The notes under the pieces were generated by a model. The model was not told the DNA's origin. It made no database searches and saw only the letters and a program-made list of their open reading frames with translations. From Patiria miniata (Eukaryota; Echinodermata; Asteroidea; Valvatida; Asterinidae): a stretch of 64,000 nucleotides of DNA. The stretch lies in contig NW_024037074.1 of assembly GCF_015706575.1 (NCBI RefSeq), positions 30,059,334 through 30,123,333 on the forward strand, read 5' to 3'. Below are positions 24,431 through 32,801 of this stretch, piece after piece. The position numbers and the translations under genes were made by a program. The stretch's first letter is position 1. Every line of letters begins with the position of its first letter.

Positions 24431-26434
24431 GCCTTAGATTTCCCGAGCAGTGACTGGCCCGGTTTGTGATTGGCCCCTGATCGCTGTCACTCAGACATCA
24501 TCGACTCGCTTCATGTTGATAAGAAGGAAGTGATGTCAATGTGGTTGCGGCTATACAGTCAGAATCAAAACTTGTGTCACCGACACTGAAATAGCCGCAT
24601 CTTATTGGTGGATATGGATGTCGGTGACACGTACATCTAAAAACACACGAGTTGTGATCGACACATACAACTTGTCAATCACAAACCACTCACTGGTGAT
24701 CACCGACTTGTTGGGTGATTTACTCTGATTGGTGGATAGAAAATTGACCTACAATGGCCGTGAATCATTAAATGTGCAGTTGGCACTTCAGTCCATTGAA
24801 TTGTTTCGATTTATTTAGGATTGCATGAGGAATGAAATCGTAGTCAAGATGGCGGCCAAAGAAGATTTAACTTAAATATGGGAGCACCTGGGTGCATTAT
24901 ATGGATGCACTTAACTCAGATGAAACGTGCTATTATACAACAGTGCATTTTGTTCAAGTCAGGATCTCAAATTGGAGCACAAGGAAAGAGGAGAGGGGCT
25001 AAGGTCTTCCACTGGCGGGGGGAGGCAGTGAGGGGGAAGGGAAAAGAAGGGGGAGGGGGAAGCAGTGAGGTGTGAAGGGGGAGAAGGGGGAAGGGGGATG
25101 AAAGGGTAGGGGGAAGGGGAAGGGGGGCTCATGCACCCCGTGTCTATAGTCGTGCCATGGGTAAGGCATTGCTATTTATTCTTGGGGATTTTAAAGACTA
25201 AGATGCATTACAAACAACTTGGAAAAAAGTTAAGTGAACTTCTGTGAACTTTGCTGTCAGCCTTGTATCATATTTCGGCAGCCTTGTATTGTTGGACGTG
25301 CGTTTTTAGAATTGTGTAAACCCCAGTCCGAATGAACATTCCCAGAAATGCAGGAATATATGATGTGCTATGATGGACTTACAAAGCACAATTAGTTAGC
25401 TAAACTAATGACACAATTCAACAATAGAACGTAAAATGAATTAAGATAAATATCCCCCCATATAAACAAGATAGGCATGTTTTGCCTGACCAGATTTCCT
25501 GTGTTTGTTATTGAATGACTTTCGCATAACGAGTCATCCTGAACTTTAGCCTTGGTGATATCCGGACAAATTAATCACACCAGAAGGTGTCATTCTGTTT
25601 GTTTAAGCATCTCGACATTTTAATAATCTCTTAAGCAATGGCGTAGCGCCGATATAAGTGTGGGTTGCGGTCGTTGAACGACCACAAGCCCCTCCCCCTC
25701 TCCTCCCAAACCCGGTGAAAAAAGCCACTGATGTGTTTAGGGGCTTAACATTAATGGCCATGTTCCGAAGCCAGAGACAAAGCCTAAACTTATAAAACGC
25801 CCGAAGTCAAATTAAGGCCTACTGTAGTAAGGTGTTTCCTAAACTGCGGCTTCGTTCCGTTTTCGGCTTCGGGCATGCGGTTTTGCAATGGAGCTGCAGC
25901 TGTATATATGGAATGAAGCCGGGACTTGGAAAACCTCGCAAGTCACTTTCTCGGCGTGTGTATAATATTGTCTCAGATCACTCGCCACTCGGTCATATAC
26001 CGGTGAGAGTCAGGTTGACCTTGTAAAAAGGCTACATTTAGTCCATTATTTTGACCAGCAGAGTTAATTCCTTGTTATCATTTGGGGAACCGTCAACTTG
26101 GAACTGGTGAAGATCTGGGGATGCAGAGGATGTTGAGTGGAAATGGACGTTACGTAGCTATTGAGGGCATTGCTCTAGAATATATGTACATGGTCTAGCA
26201 TACACGCGTGCGTTGATTGTTAATACTTGAAAAAAATGTTGATGAAATACACAGACATATTGAAACTAAAACTCTTGTAATGCAAACATAAACAAAAGAA
26301 TTTGTTTATGGCTGTCAGATAAGAGAAACAGTCAATAAATACGGTAATGTATTAAATAGGCAATACTAAATGTGAATGTGAGAGGTGCAGAGAATTTAAT
26401 GTCAATAGTCAATGACGAATATATAGAATAATAA
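24431..26434. other. Upstream region of C1q unit 2, no gene
   Basis: Follows 53640-55500 with many small differences: GACTTTCGCATAACGA at about 25517 and GACTTCCGCATAACGA at about 54645, and GTCAATGACGAA at 26408 and 55471. A G/A-rich tract lies at 25010-25130. Both copies contain GGTCA and GATATCCGG blocks that could be regulatory. The similarity ends at the Polinton junction. Confidence 0.55.
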
Positions 26435-26804
26435 GGGAATAAATGTGTGCTTCAGAGGTGCTAAACACTATGTTTAAGACTGATTGGAGTCTGGAATGCT
26501 GATAATTACCCAAGGCGAAGCAGAGGGCAATTATCAGCATTCCAGACTAGTAGGGGAGAAGGGCGGATACCAGACTTTGCCATAGGTCTGGGGGTAGTAC
26601 AGGGCCAATGGGGAGAGGGGCAGGTACCAGACTTTACCCCTCTCCCTTTCCCCCACCCCTTGACCACGCCCCCCACCCCCACCCCCTCCTAATGATCTCT
26701 GCCCCCACCCCACCCGCCCCTCCCAATGATCTCCCTCTCCCTCCCAATGATCTCTCTCTCCCAATGATCTCCCTCCCAAATATCTCTCTCAATATCTCAG
26801 TCTC
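26435..26804 (+). repeat. Left terminal inverted repeat of the Polinton
   Basis: From GGGAATAAAT through AGACTGATTGGAGTCT, GGGCGGATACCAGACT and AGGTCTGGGGGTAGTA to AATATCTCAGTCTC, it pairs with the complement of 42945-43195. The arms differ by many substitutions, by a 56-bp foldback insertion at 26493-26548, and by the number of CTCCCAATGATCT-type blocks in the inner part. Confidence 0.88.
26488..26548. repeat. Foldback hairpin inserted in the left inverted repeat
   Basis: Arms of 20 bp (26488-26507 and 26529-26548, AGTCTGGAATGCTG... and its exact complement) enclose a 21-nt loop. The right repeat lacks 26493-26548: there, GAGTCT runs directly into AGTAGGGG. It is either a tiny foldback transposon or a hairpin formed at the element end. 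Confidence 0.8.
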
Positions 26805-27085
26805 GAAATAAGGCCAGGCCCTCTATATTTATATTTTTCATTTTTGAGCTTGTGTTAAATACGACTCGTACAAGTCTACTCCAACCCTGACTTGCAAAAT
26901 ATGAAGTGACTCAGGGTGACCATAGAGCTAGGACCCAGCTCTATGGGGTGACACACTTTTGCAGTTGGGGGTAAACATCTATTGAAATTCAATTGACCGT
27001 GATGAATTGCTTTTGTTAGTTGGGGCAGCCAGGATATGACTCATCGCAACGTCAGAAGCAAACAATGGTTGCTATTTTTAGTTCC

Positions 27086-27093
27086 TATATAAG
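27086..27093 (+). promoter_or_regulatory. TATA box of the spliced mini-gene
   Basis: TATATAAG, with a CCAGTCGG start-like sequence about 30 bp downstream (27116). It is followed by an exon with a consensus splice donor. An AP-1-like TGACTCAT lies near 27038, and a 10-bp stem (CCATAGAGCT..AGCTCTATGG) near 26920-26946. The core-promoter reading rests on spacing alone. Confidence 0.45.
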
Positions 27094-27493
27094 CCAGATA
27101 CCCTCACAGCGGATGGCCAGTCGGATTTATAAGGCGGAGTTCAGTGGTATCTAATCATATCCAGACTCGACAGCACTGTACAACTGTATAGCTTCATTTC
27201 CGAATACGAGCAGCTTAACTACCAACAGACCAACTTTCAAAGGTAATTATAATACGCTTATAACGTGTATTTTTTATACATCAGGTGTCCAATATGTCAG
27301 GGTGATTTGTGTGTAAAAGGCGAAAACCATAGGCGTCTTTACTTGTCAGCGGCCCCGAACACGTTGTAGTTGCGTCTTTTGCAATTTAGCATGCCAGATG
27401 CGAGTAAGGATGATTAGGCCCCAAATTATTATTACTGTATGTTTGTGTGTAACAAAATTTACTTATTAAGGCCTATTTCTCCTTTTTTTTCAG

Positions 27494-27640
27494 ATGAACT
27501 GTCCATCTAGTGTTGTAGATGTTACATACGGGCAAGATTTCGTCACATTGGCAAACAGCATGGTCAACACGGTGGGTGAATGGATCGTGGTCAAAATAGG
27601 AGATTTGACTCAGCAGTTAAAGAATGCAAAAACCTTTTGA
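27494..27640 (+). CDS. 48-residue protein of a spliced mini-gene inside the Polinton
   Basis: An ATG directly after a strong acceptor (ccttttttttcag, 27481-27493) opens a 48-codon frame that starts MNCPSSVVDVTYGQDF and ends in TGA. A likely 5' exon (about 27116-27242) ends TTTCAAAG before GTAATT, giving a 251-nt intron (27243-27493). The peptide is not recognised. It has no signal peptide or membrane segment; a short amphipathic helix is possible in the second half. The ATG-at-acceptor layout is the same as in the host C1q genes, so a captured host exon is one option. A non-coding transcript is the other. Confidence 0.4.
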   Translation: MNCPSSVVDVTYGQDFVTLANSMVNTVGEWIVVKIGDLTQQLKNAKTF

Positions 27641-27660
27641 TATATATGACAAACCAAAAA

Positions 27661-28490
27661 GCTATTTAAATGAGCTAATTTGAATAACAAAGAAAAAGCC
27701 ACTCGGAGTGGCTTTTTACTGTATATATTAAGATGCCAGAAAAGCTATTTAAATGAGCTAATTTGAATGACAACGAAAAAGCCACTCGGAGTGGCTTTTT
27801 ACTGTATATATTAAGATGTCAGAAAAGTTATTTAAATGAGCTAATTTGAATGACAACGAAAAAGCCACTCGGAGTGGCTTATTACTGTATATATCAAGAT
27901 GTAAGAAAAGCTATTTAAATGAGCTAATTTGAATGACAACGAAAAAGCCACTCGGAGTGGCTTTTTACTGTATATATTAAGATGTCAGAAAAGTTATTTA
28001 AATGAGCTAATTTGAATGACAACGAAAAAGCCACTCGGAGTGGCTTTTTACTGTATATATCAAGATGTAAGAAAAGCTATTTAAATGAGCTAATTTGAAT
28101 GACAAAGAAAAAGCCACTCGGAGTGGCTTTTTACTGTATATATTAAGATGTCATAAAAGCTATTTAAATGAGCTAATTTGAATAACAACGAAAAAGCCAC
28201 TCGGAGTGGCTTTTTACTGTATATATTAAGATGTATGAAAAGCTATTTAGATGAGCTAATTTGAATGACAACAAAAAAGCCACTCGGAGTGGCTTTTTAC
28301 TGTATATATTAAGATGTAAGAAAAGCTATTTAAATGAGCTAATTTGAATGACAACGAAAAAGCCACTCGGAGTGGCTTTTTACTGTATATATTAAGATGT
28401 AATAAAAGCTATTTAAATGAGCTAATTTGAATGACAACAAAAAAGCCACTCGGAGTGGCTTTTTACTGTATAAATTATAATATATGAATA
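27661..28490 (+). repeat. Ten tandem 83-bp repeats, each with a terminator-like palindrome
   Basis: Units begin with GCTATTTAAATGAGC at 27661, 27744, 27827, 27910, 27993, 28076, 28159, 28242, 28325 and 28408. Each contains a palindrome with arms AAAAAGCCAC and GTGGCTTTTT around TCGGA (first at 27693-27717), then TACTGTATATATTAAGATG. Copies differ by only a few substitutions; the third reads GGCTTATTAC. The palindrome plus T run looks like an intrinsic terminator, and TATATTAA matches the motif before this element's genes. The array lies between the mini-gene and the TFIIB-like gene. Confidence 0.95.
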
Positions 28491-28520
28491 TCAAATAAAG
28501 AGAACGTATGAATGATAGTT

Positions 28521-28808
28521 TTATCGAGTCCAAGTTCAATTATAATACAAAATCAATAGAGGGCGCTAATGGATATCAAAATAATATAAACAGAGGGTGG
28601 TATAATAAATGATCGATTTATCGAGTCCAAGTGCAATTATAATAAAAGAAATCAACAGAGGGCGCCATTCATTGGTGGTGAGGTATTATAAACAGAGGGC
28701 GGTATTTAATTTTATGATAAGGGTTATTGTACCGATAAAAAACAGAGGGCGCTATTAACGGGCACTAAGAGATCTGATTTCAATTATATAAAGAAACAGA
28801 GGGCGATA
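28521..28808 (+). repeat. Six AACAGAGGGCG-type repeats upstream of the TFIIB-like gene
   Basis: Copies of a/gA(C/T)AGAGGGCGNTAT-like sequence lie at about 28555, 28590, 28653, 28691, 28741 and 28795, all in the same orientation and 35-65 bp apart. A second motif (TTTATCGAGTCCAAGT..CAATTATAAT) occurs at 28521 and 28617. The set ends about 50 bp before a start codon. A protein-binding array for regulation or replication is the natural reading; this is inferred. Confidence 0.75.
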
Positions 28809-28861
28809 TTTATTTCTTTATTTAAAAATGCAATCATGTTTATTTAAAGTTTATTAAATAG

Positions 28862-29338
28862 ATGGAATACTTTGGGACGTCACAACTTGGGGATAAGTGC
28901 GATCATCATATAATCATCGAGAATGGTTTTTTAATTTGTGAAACGTGCGGTGAAATAGTTTCACGTTATTTTGATTTTTCGGCAGAAAATGCGCAAGAAG
29001 ATCGTATCAATTGGTCAACTTTAAAGAGAAACAAAAGAAAAACTGTGGAGAAACTTATTTTGTCTGTTTGTCCAGAGCAAGACTTAGAAGATGTCCAAGA
29101 AACAATCAATAAATATAACGAGCTCGTTAATTACAAAACATTGAGGGGAAACGGATGTGTCAAACGGTCGTTAATAGCCGCGAGTTTCCATCACGTCATT
29201 GGATTAGACAAAGAACGAGTTAGAAAATTATTTAAAGTGACTCAAAATCAATTTAATAAAGCACTAAAAAGATACGATGACCACTACAATAAAGGCGGGG
29301 CCGAGGGTGTAGCCCTAAGAGGTAAAATAGAGGTATAA
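28862..29338 (+). CDS. TFIIB-like transcription factor of the Polinton
   Basis: 158 residues. Residues 13-29 form a TFIIB-type zinc ribbon: C13-x2-H16 and C26-x2-C29 within a GFLICETCGEIVS segment. After a charged linker, residues about 62-140 resemble one cyclin-like repeat, with RGNGCVKRSLIAASFHHVIG followed by RVRKLFKVTQNQFNKALKRY, the usual helix arrangement for DNA or polymerase contact. Eukaryotic TFIIB has two such repeats and is about twice as long. Known family members bridge RNA polymerase II and promoter DNA, and large DNA viruses carry their own. The gene stands alone on the plus strand at the left end, behind the repeat arrays. Assignment rests on motif order, not on a database search. 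Confidence 0.72.
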   Translation: MEYFGTSQLGDKCDHHIIIENGFLICETCGEIVSRYFDFSAENAQEDRINWSTLKRNKRKTVEKLILSVCPEQDLEDVQETINKYNELVNYKTLRGNGCVKRSLIAASFHHVIGLDKERVRKLFKVTQNQFNKALKRYDDHYNKGGAEGVALRGKIEV

Positions 29339-29366
29339 CTCGGCGGATCGCTTTCATAATGTTTAT

Positions 29367-30023
29367 TTACCGTGAATTTGAACTTGTAAGTTTTTCGATA
29401 AGAGATTTTTTTTCTTTTGCCAGCCGTTCGTCTACCCGTTTTTTAACTTCTTTTTCAAAGTCTGTATCGTTTTTAATTTTTTGAAGCTTTGTGCTGGTCT
29501 TTGTTCTAATTTTTTGCTTAAGCTCGTTAAATTTTGCGAGCTCTCTCGTAATCAATAAGAACTCTTCGTGCGATATATCTCCGTCGTTGATGGCTTGAGA
29601 CACGTATTCTTCAATCGTGTTAAGTTTGGAGTCTGCTAATATCTTAATCTGGTCGTGCTTTTTTAGCTTGGCGGATAATCGCTTAGACGCGATTCTAAGC
29701 AGAATATCTACACCAAAAGCGCCTATAAACGTTCCTTCTAGCACCAATCCAACGGGGGCTGATATAACACCCAATAGAGCGGGAATACTGACAGCCCCCG
29801 CTATAGCCCCCAATCCTTCTAATCCTATCTCTACGTAATTAATAGTGTCAATCATTCTCTTTATTTTTTTATAAGTGCGCTCTCGGTGGTCTCTCTCTTT
29901 CAAGATTAAAGATCGAATCTCTTCAATCTTTTTTAGTCTGTACACTTTTGTTTCTTCGTTACTATGTAATTGGAGTACATCTCCAGAAATATCAGGGTAT
30001 AACGCCTTACCATCTACACTCAT
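29367..30023 (-). CDS. Maverick conserved protein with glycine-rich hydrophobic segment
   Basis: 218 residues. Residues 1-60 are charged and helical (a KIEEIRSLILKERDHRERTYKK region). Residues 65-110 are a glycine- and alanine-rich hydrophobic stretch (GLEGLGAIAGAVSIPALLG...), probably a membrane hairpin. Residues 115-218 are charged and likely coiled-coil (KKHDQIKILADSKLN, then DGDISHEEFLLITREL). I recognise this as a recurring Maverick protein of unknown function, probably virion- or membrane-associated. It has its own upstream TTTTTATATTAAAAAC motif ending at the ATG, and it converges with the TFIIB-like gene 28 bp away. Confidence 0.75.
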   Translation of the reverse strand: MSVDGKALYPDISGDVLQLHSNEETKVYRLKKIEEIRSLILKERDHRERTYKKIKRMIDTINYVEIGLEGLGAIAGAVSIPALLGVISAPVGLVLEGTFIGAFGVDILLRIASKRLSAKLKKHDQIKILADSKLNTIEEYVSQAINDGDISHEEFLLITRELAKFNELKQKIRTKTSTKLQKIKNDTDFEKEVKKRVDERLAKEKKSLIEKLTSSNSR

Positions 30024-30049
30024 GTTTTTAATATAAAAAGATTTTAAAA

Positions 30050-30667
30050 TTAAAAGATCTCCAACTCGATAATGATACCCTCACCCTTATTGTTGAATAC
30101 CTGTCCTTTTTCACCGCTGATAGAAAATGTCAGTTTGTCGATTATACCGTTTTTAAGATTTTTGAATCCCTCGGCTCTATCAATATCGGGTTTGCGCGTA
30201 GCCACGGGTACGATTTTTAAGATGTCAGAAGGACGACCATTAAAAAAGTTTTCACTCGTACTTAATTGCGGGCAGCGAATAAACAAAAATTTAAACGGAT
30301 TAACGTCGTAAGACCCCGTATACACCACTCTGGGTACCAGTCTTCCTTTGGGTAAATTGAGTAATCGAGAAACTTCTCTGTTCAAGCGCAATTTGAGATT
30401 TACGTCGGTTATCACCAACGTCACCTTTTAAGATTCTCTAAATATTCGAAAACTTACCCCGGGTATAGAATTTAAAATGAAATCGAACCAATCGACGTCG
30501 TACCACCCCGGTGCTATGATGACCGAACCGGTGACTCCGAGTGGCAACGGCTCTAAATGACTCGGAGGAATAAAATCTAAATCCTCACCCGTCACGATAA
30601 GACTTCCCCTGATAATTACCCCTGCTTCCCTACTATCTCTCAACTCGCTCAATTCGCTCGCACCCAT
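30050..30667 (-). pseudogene. Maverick structural (minor capsid or spike-like) gene interrupted by an in-frame stop
   Basis: Two halves lie in the same frame. The first (30428-30667, 79 codons, ATG start) has a IIAPGWYDVDWFDFIL segment. It ends in TAA at 30428-30430. The second (to 30050) continues after one codon and contains no ATG at all, so it cannot start on its own by the usual rule. It has LKLRLNREVSRLLNLP, then FIRCPQLSTSENFFNGRP, and a beta-rich end. The order of these parts matches a single Maverick protein of about 200 residues, likely a jelly-roll-like virion component. The interruption may be a true mutation, a sequencing error, or a read-through site. It lies 18 bp downstream of the 181-residue gene. 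Confidence 0.7.
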
Positions 30668-30685
30668 TTCTCCTTCAATAAACTT

Positions 30686-31231
30686 TCAAGCCAATTCCTC
30701 ACCTTCAAAGATTTTTCTTTCTCTAACAAATAATATTCTTACTAAAGATTGAAGCGTATTAAGTTCTAATTCAGTTTTTGGTATTTCTGAATTCATGGCG
30801 GCTAAAATCAACCCTCGCCGTTCAGCTATAATAGCTCTTTTTCTTTTGTTTGATTCTAAAACGGATTCTAGTCTATCGTCTTCGTACGCTTTTATAAGAT
30901 CGTTTATAGTTTTTTGTAAAACATTTTCATCGTTAAATAAATAGTGGTATGGTATATCGGGTAACAATCGCTCTATAAAATCTCTATCCGGCGTTGTTAT
31001 GTGTACATCTGAAAGAAACTCCGCGGGTATGAGGGGAGGTTTATCTGTGGTAAACGCGGGTCTCCCATCTATTTGCGTAAACCAATCAATCTCCGTGGCG
31101 CTGGAAATATTAAAATATCCGGGGTTAAACATTAGCCTTTTTACGCGTACAGATTTTTGACCGTTTAAATTATCTACGACGTCTTCTAATTTAAACGTCT
31201 GCTCATTTTGAAACAAGTGAAACGAATGCAT
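30686..31231 (-). CDS. Maverick structural protein, unknown function
   Basis: 181 residues, no membrane segment. A VKRLMFNPGYFNISSATEIDWF segment (about 29-50) resembles the PGWYDVDWF part of the next gene, hinting at related folds. The C-terminal half is helical and charged (EDDRLESVLESNKRKRAII). It starts 41 bp from the divergent 478-residue gene and shares that intergenic promoter. Probably a virion or assembly protein judging by its place; no specific role can be assigned. Confidence 0.65.
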   Translation of the reverse strand: MHSFHLFQNEQTFKLEDVVDNLNGQKSVRVKRLMFNPGYFNISSATEIDWFTQIDGRPAFTTDKPPLIPAEFLSDVHITTPDRDFIERLLPDIPYHYLFNDENVLQKTINDLIKAYEDDRLESVLESNKRKRAIIAERRGLILAAMNSEIPKTELELNTLQSLVRILFVRERKIFEGEELA

Positions 31232-31272
31232 TTATTTTAAAGTCTTTTTATATTAAAACTGAAACTAAAATA
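31232..31272. promoter_or_regulatory. Compact divergent promoter with AGTCTTTTTATATTAAAA
   Basis: Only 41 bp separate two divergent start codons. The motif sits at about 31241-31258. The same motif lies at 37849-37864 between the 142-residue and integrase genes, and before the 218- and 80-residue genes. It would leave transcripts with almost no leader. Confidence 0.6.
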
Positions 31273-32709
31273 ATGAGTGATTTTAAGTCGTTAAAAAAGC
31301 AGATACAATCGATAGCCGATCAGGTAACGCATCAAGTAAACCAAAATGTAGCCAAGGCAACCGAGCTAAAGCATCAAGTTGCATCCCAAACAAAGTTTTT
31401 AAACAGCACTAAACCCAGTGAACTGGAAGTTATAGTTAATAATACCAACGGGTTTTTAACCTTGTTCCCCGACTTAACCTCAGACTATAAATTGCCTCGC
31501 ATCACAACGGATGAGGATGTAGATCGTTGGAAATCACACCCCATGTCGTTTTATCAAAATCAGTTAAATTTTGCGATCTACTGCGCTACTACGGGCTGCG
31601 GTGTTGGATTCGATCTTTTAAACGCGAGCAACCGTTACGTTTGGGCCATCTTTAACTTTCATTTATATTCTACGGTTAGAAAGATCCTGTACGACTTTGC
31701 CGCTCCTTTACCGGGGGATGACGCATTTAAAGCTCTAGACAACAGTTATAATCTCAGAGCTTTTACCGATACCTGTTTGTTGTTTGGCATAGATCAAAAC
31801 AAGTCTTTTAAACAGACGAGAGACACAAACTCTAACGGTTTAGGTAAAGCTTATTACTGGGACACGTATTACGTACCCGTACCCGGAAACGATTATGATA
31901 CAACCGACCTTAATCTCGAGTATAGTCAGTATCGTAAAAATATGATGGGTGGAACTAAAATGGGGTTTGGTTTGGAAGATCCACCCAAGGGTTCGGGGCG
32001 TTACAGCGATTACACCGTAGCCTTTATCGAACAAAATGAATCGGTACAAAAGGCTTGGTTAGATTTTATACCCGACACGAGTTCGTTTACCCCCGCGGGA
32101 ATCATAAAGATCAACGAATCGATCAGATCTTACGTGTACGCTTTACTCGGTGCGCAGGCTCAAACAAAAACGAGCGTATTATCACCGGGCACCGGATTAG
32201 ACGCTCAGAGACAATTTAACGTCATCGTTGAAGATATCATCAATGCAGTAGATGACATGGAAACGAGTATCAATCAATTTCAAGACTCTTTGCAGTATGC
32301 CAGAACACGTTTAAATTTTGTCGTGAAACCGGGGCTGTATTTAATTCCATCGGATATGAACTTGAGGGTTGGAACGCACGACGGCTATAACAACAATCTT
32401 CAAATCGCTACCCAGATTATGAAAACTGGTTTGGTGCCAGATTTAAACTCACAACCTCAACCGGACGACTCTTTTGATGACACCGATGATGTCGCGCTAC
32501 CAACAGCCCCAGAGCCTATGACGAACGATGTTGTATCACCAACACCAACACCAGCACCAACACCAACACCCACACCAACACCTACACCTACAGTTTTAAC
32601 CCAGGAGCCCACGAAACTACAAACTCACCAAGACGAAAAATTATCGTTGACGGTAGGAATATTGGCTATCGTTGGCATGGGTATTTTAGCTTACGAGGCA
32701 ACGCGATAA
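31273..32709 (+). CDS. Maverick conserved protein with Pro-Thr linker and C-terminal membrane anchor
   Basis: 478 residues. The N-terminal 45 residues are helical. The large central region (about 50-390) is conserved-looking, with FAIYCATTGCGVG, KAWLDFIPDTSSFTPAG, SYVYALLGAQAQTK and YLIPSDMNLRVG segments that I recognise from Maverick proteins. Residues about 425-440 are alternating Thr-Pro, encoded by an ACACCA repeat (32545-32600). The last 20 residues are a hydrophobic anchor (VGILAIVGMGILAYEATR). A membrane-anchored virion protein is likely, but no function is proven. It is the only large plus-strand gene in this part and ends just before a perfect hairpin. Confidence 0.8.
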   Translation: MSDFKSLKKQIQSIADQVTHQVNQNVAKATELKHQVASQTKFLNSTKPSELEVIVNNTNGFLTLFPDLTSDYKLPRITTDEDVDRWKSHPMSFYQNQLNFAIYCATTGCGVGFDLLNASNRYVWAIFNFHLYSTVRKILYDFAAPLPGDDAFKALDNSYNLRAFTDTCLLFGIDQNKSFKQTRDTNSNGLGKAYYWDTYYVPVPGNDYDTTDLNLEYSQYRKNMMGGTKMGFGLEDPPKGSGRYSDYTVAFIEQNESVQKAWLDFIPDTSSFTPAGIIKINESIRSYVYALLGAQAQTKTSVLSPGTGLDAQRQFNVIVEDIINAVDDMETSINQFQDSLQYARTRLNFVVKPGLYLIPSDMNLRVGTHDGYNNNLQIATQIMKTGLVPDLNSQPQPDDSFDDTDDVALPTAPEPMTNDVVSPTPTPAPTPTPTPTPTPTVLTQEPTKLQTHQDEKLSLTVGILAIVGMGILAYEATR

Positions 32710-32728
32710 GTCACACTCTAATCTCACC

Positions 32729-32777
32729 AAAAAAAATAAGCCTTACCAACTTTGTGCTGGTAAGGCTTATTTTTTTT
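32729..32777. terminator. Perfect 20-bp hairpin between convergent genes
   Basis: Arms 32729-32748 (eight A, then TAAGCCTTACCA) and 32758-32777 (exact complement ending in eight T) enclose the 9-nt loop ACTTTGTGC. It lies 20 bp after the stop of the plus-strand gene and 25 bp before the stop of the minus-strand gene. In both directions it is a GC stem followed by a T run, as expected of a bidirectional terminator or 3'-processing hairpin. Function is inferred. Confidence 0.8.
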
Positions 32778-32801
32778 GTTTAAACTTGATTACAACTATT
32801 A

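Noticed and set aside
26608..26811. Proline-rich protein in the left inverted repeat
   Set aside because: Composition artefact of the C-rich repeat arm. The mirror frame in the right arm has the same cause.
27661..28490. CRISPR-like array
   Set aside because: Whole 83-bp units are repeated with no unique spacers, there are no cas genes, and the setting is an animal genome.
30050..30424. Independent 124-residue gene
   Set aside because: It would have to start at GTG, contains no ATG, and is in frame with the preceding segment. Treated as the second half of an interrupted gene.
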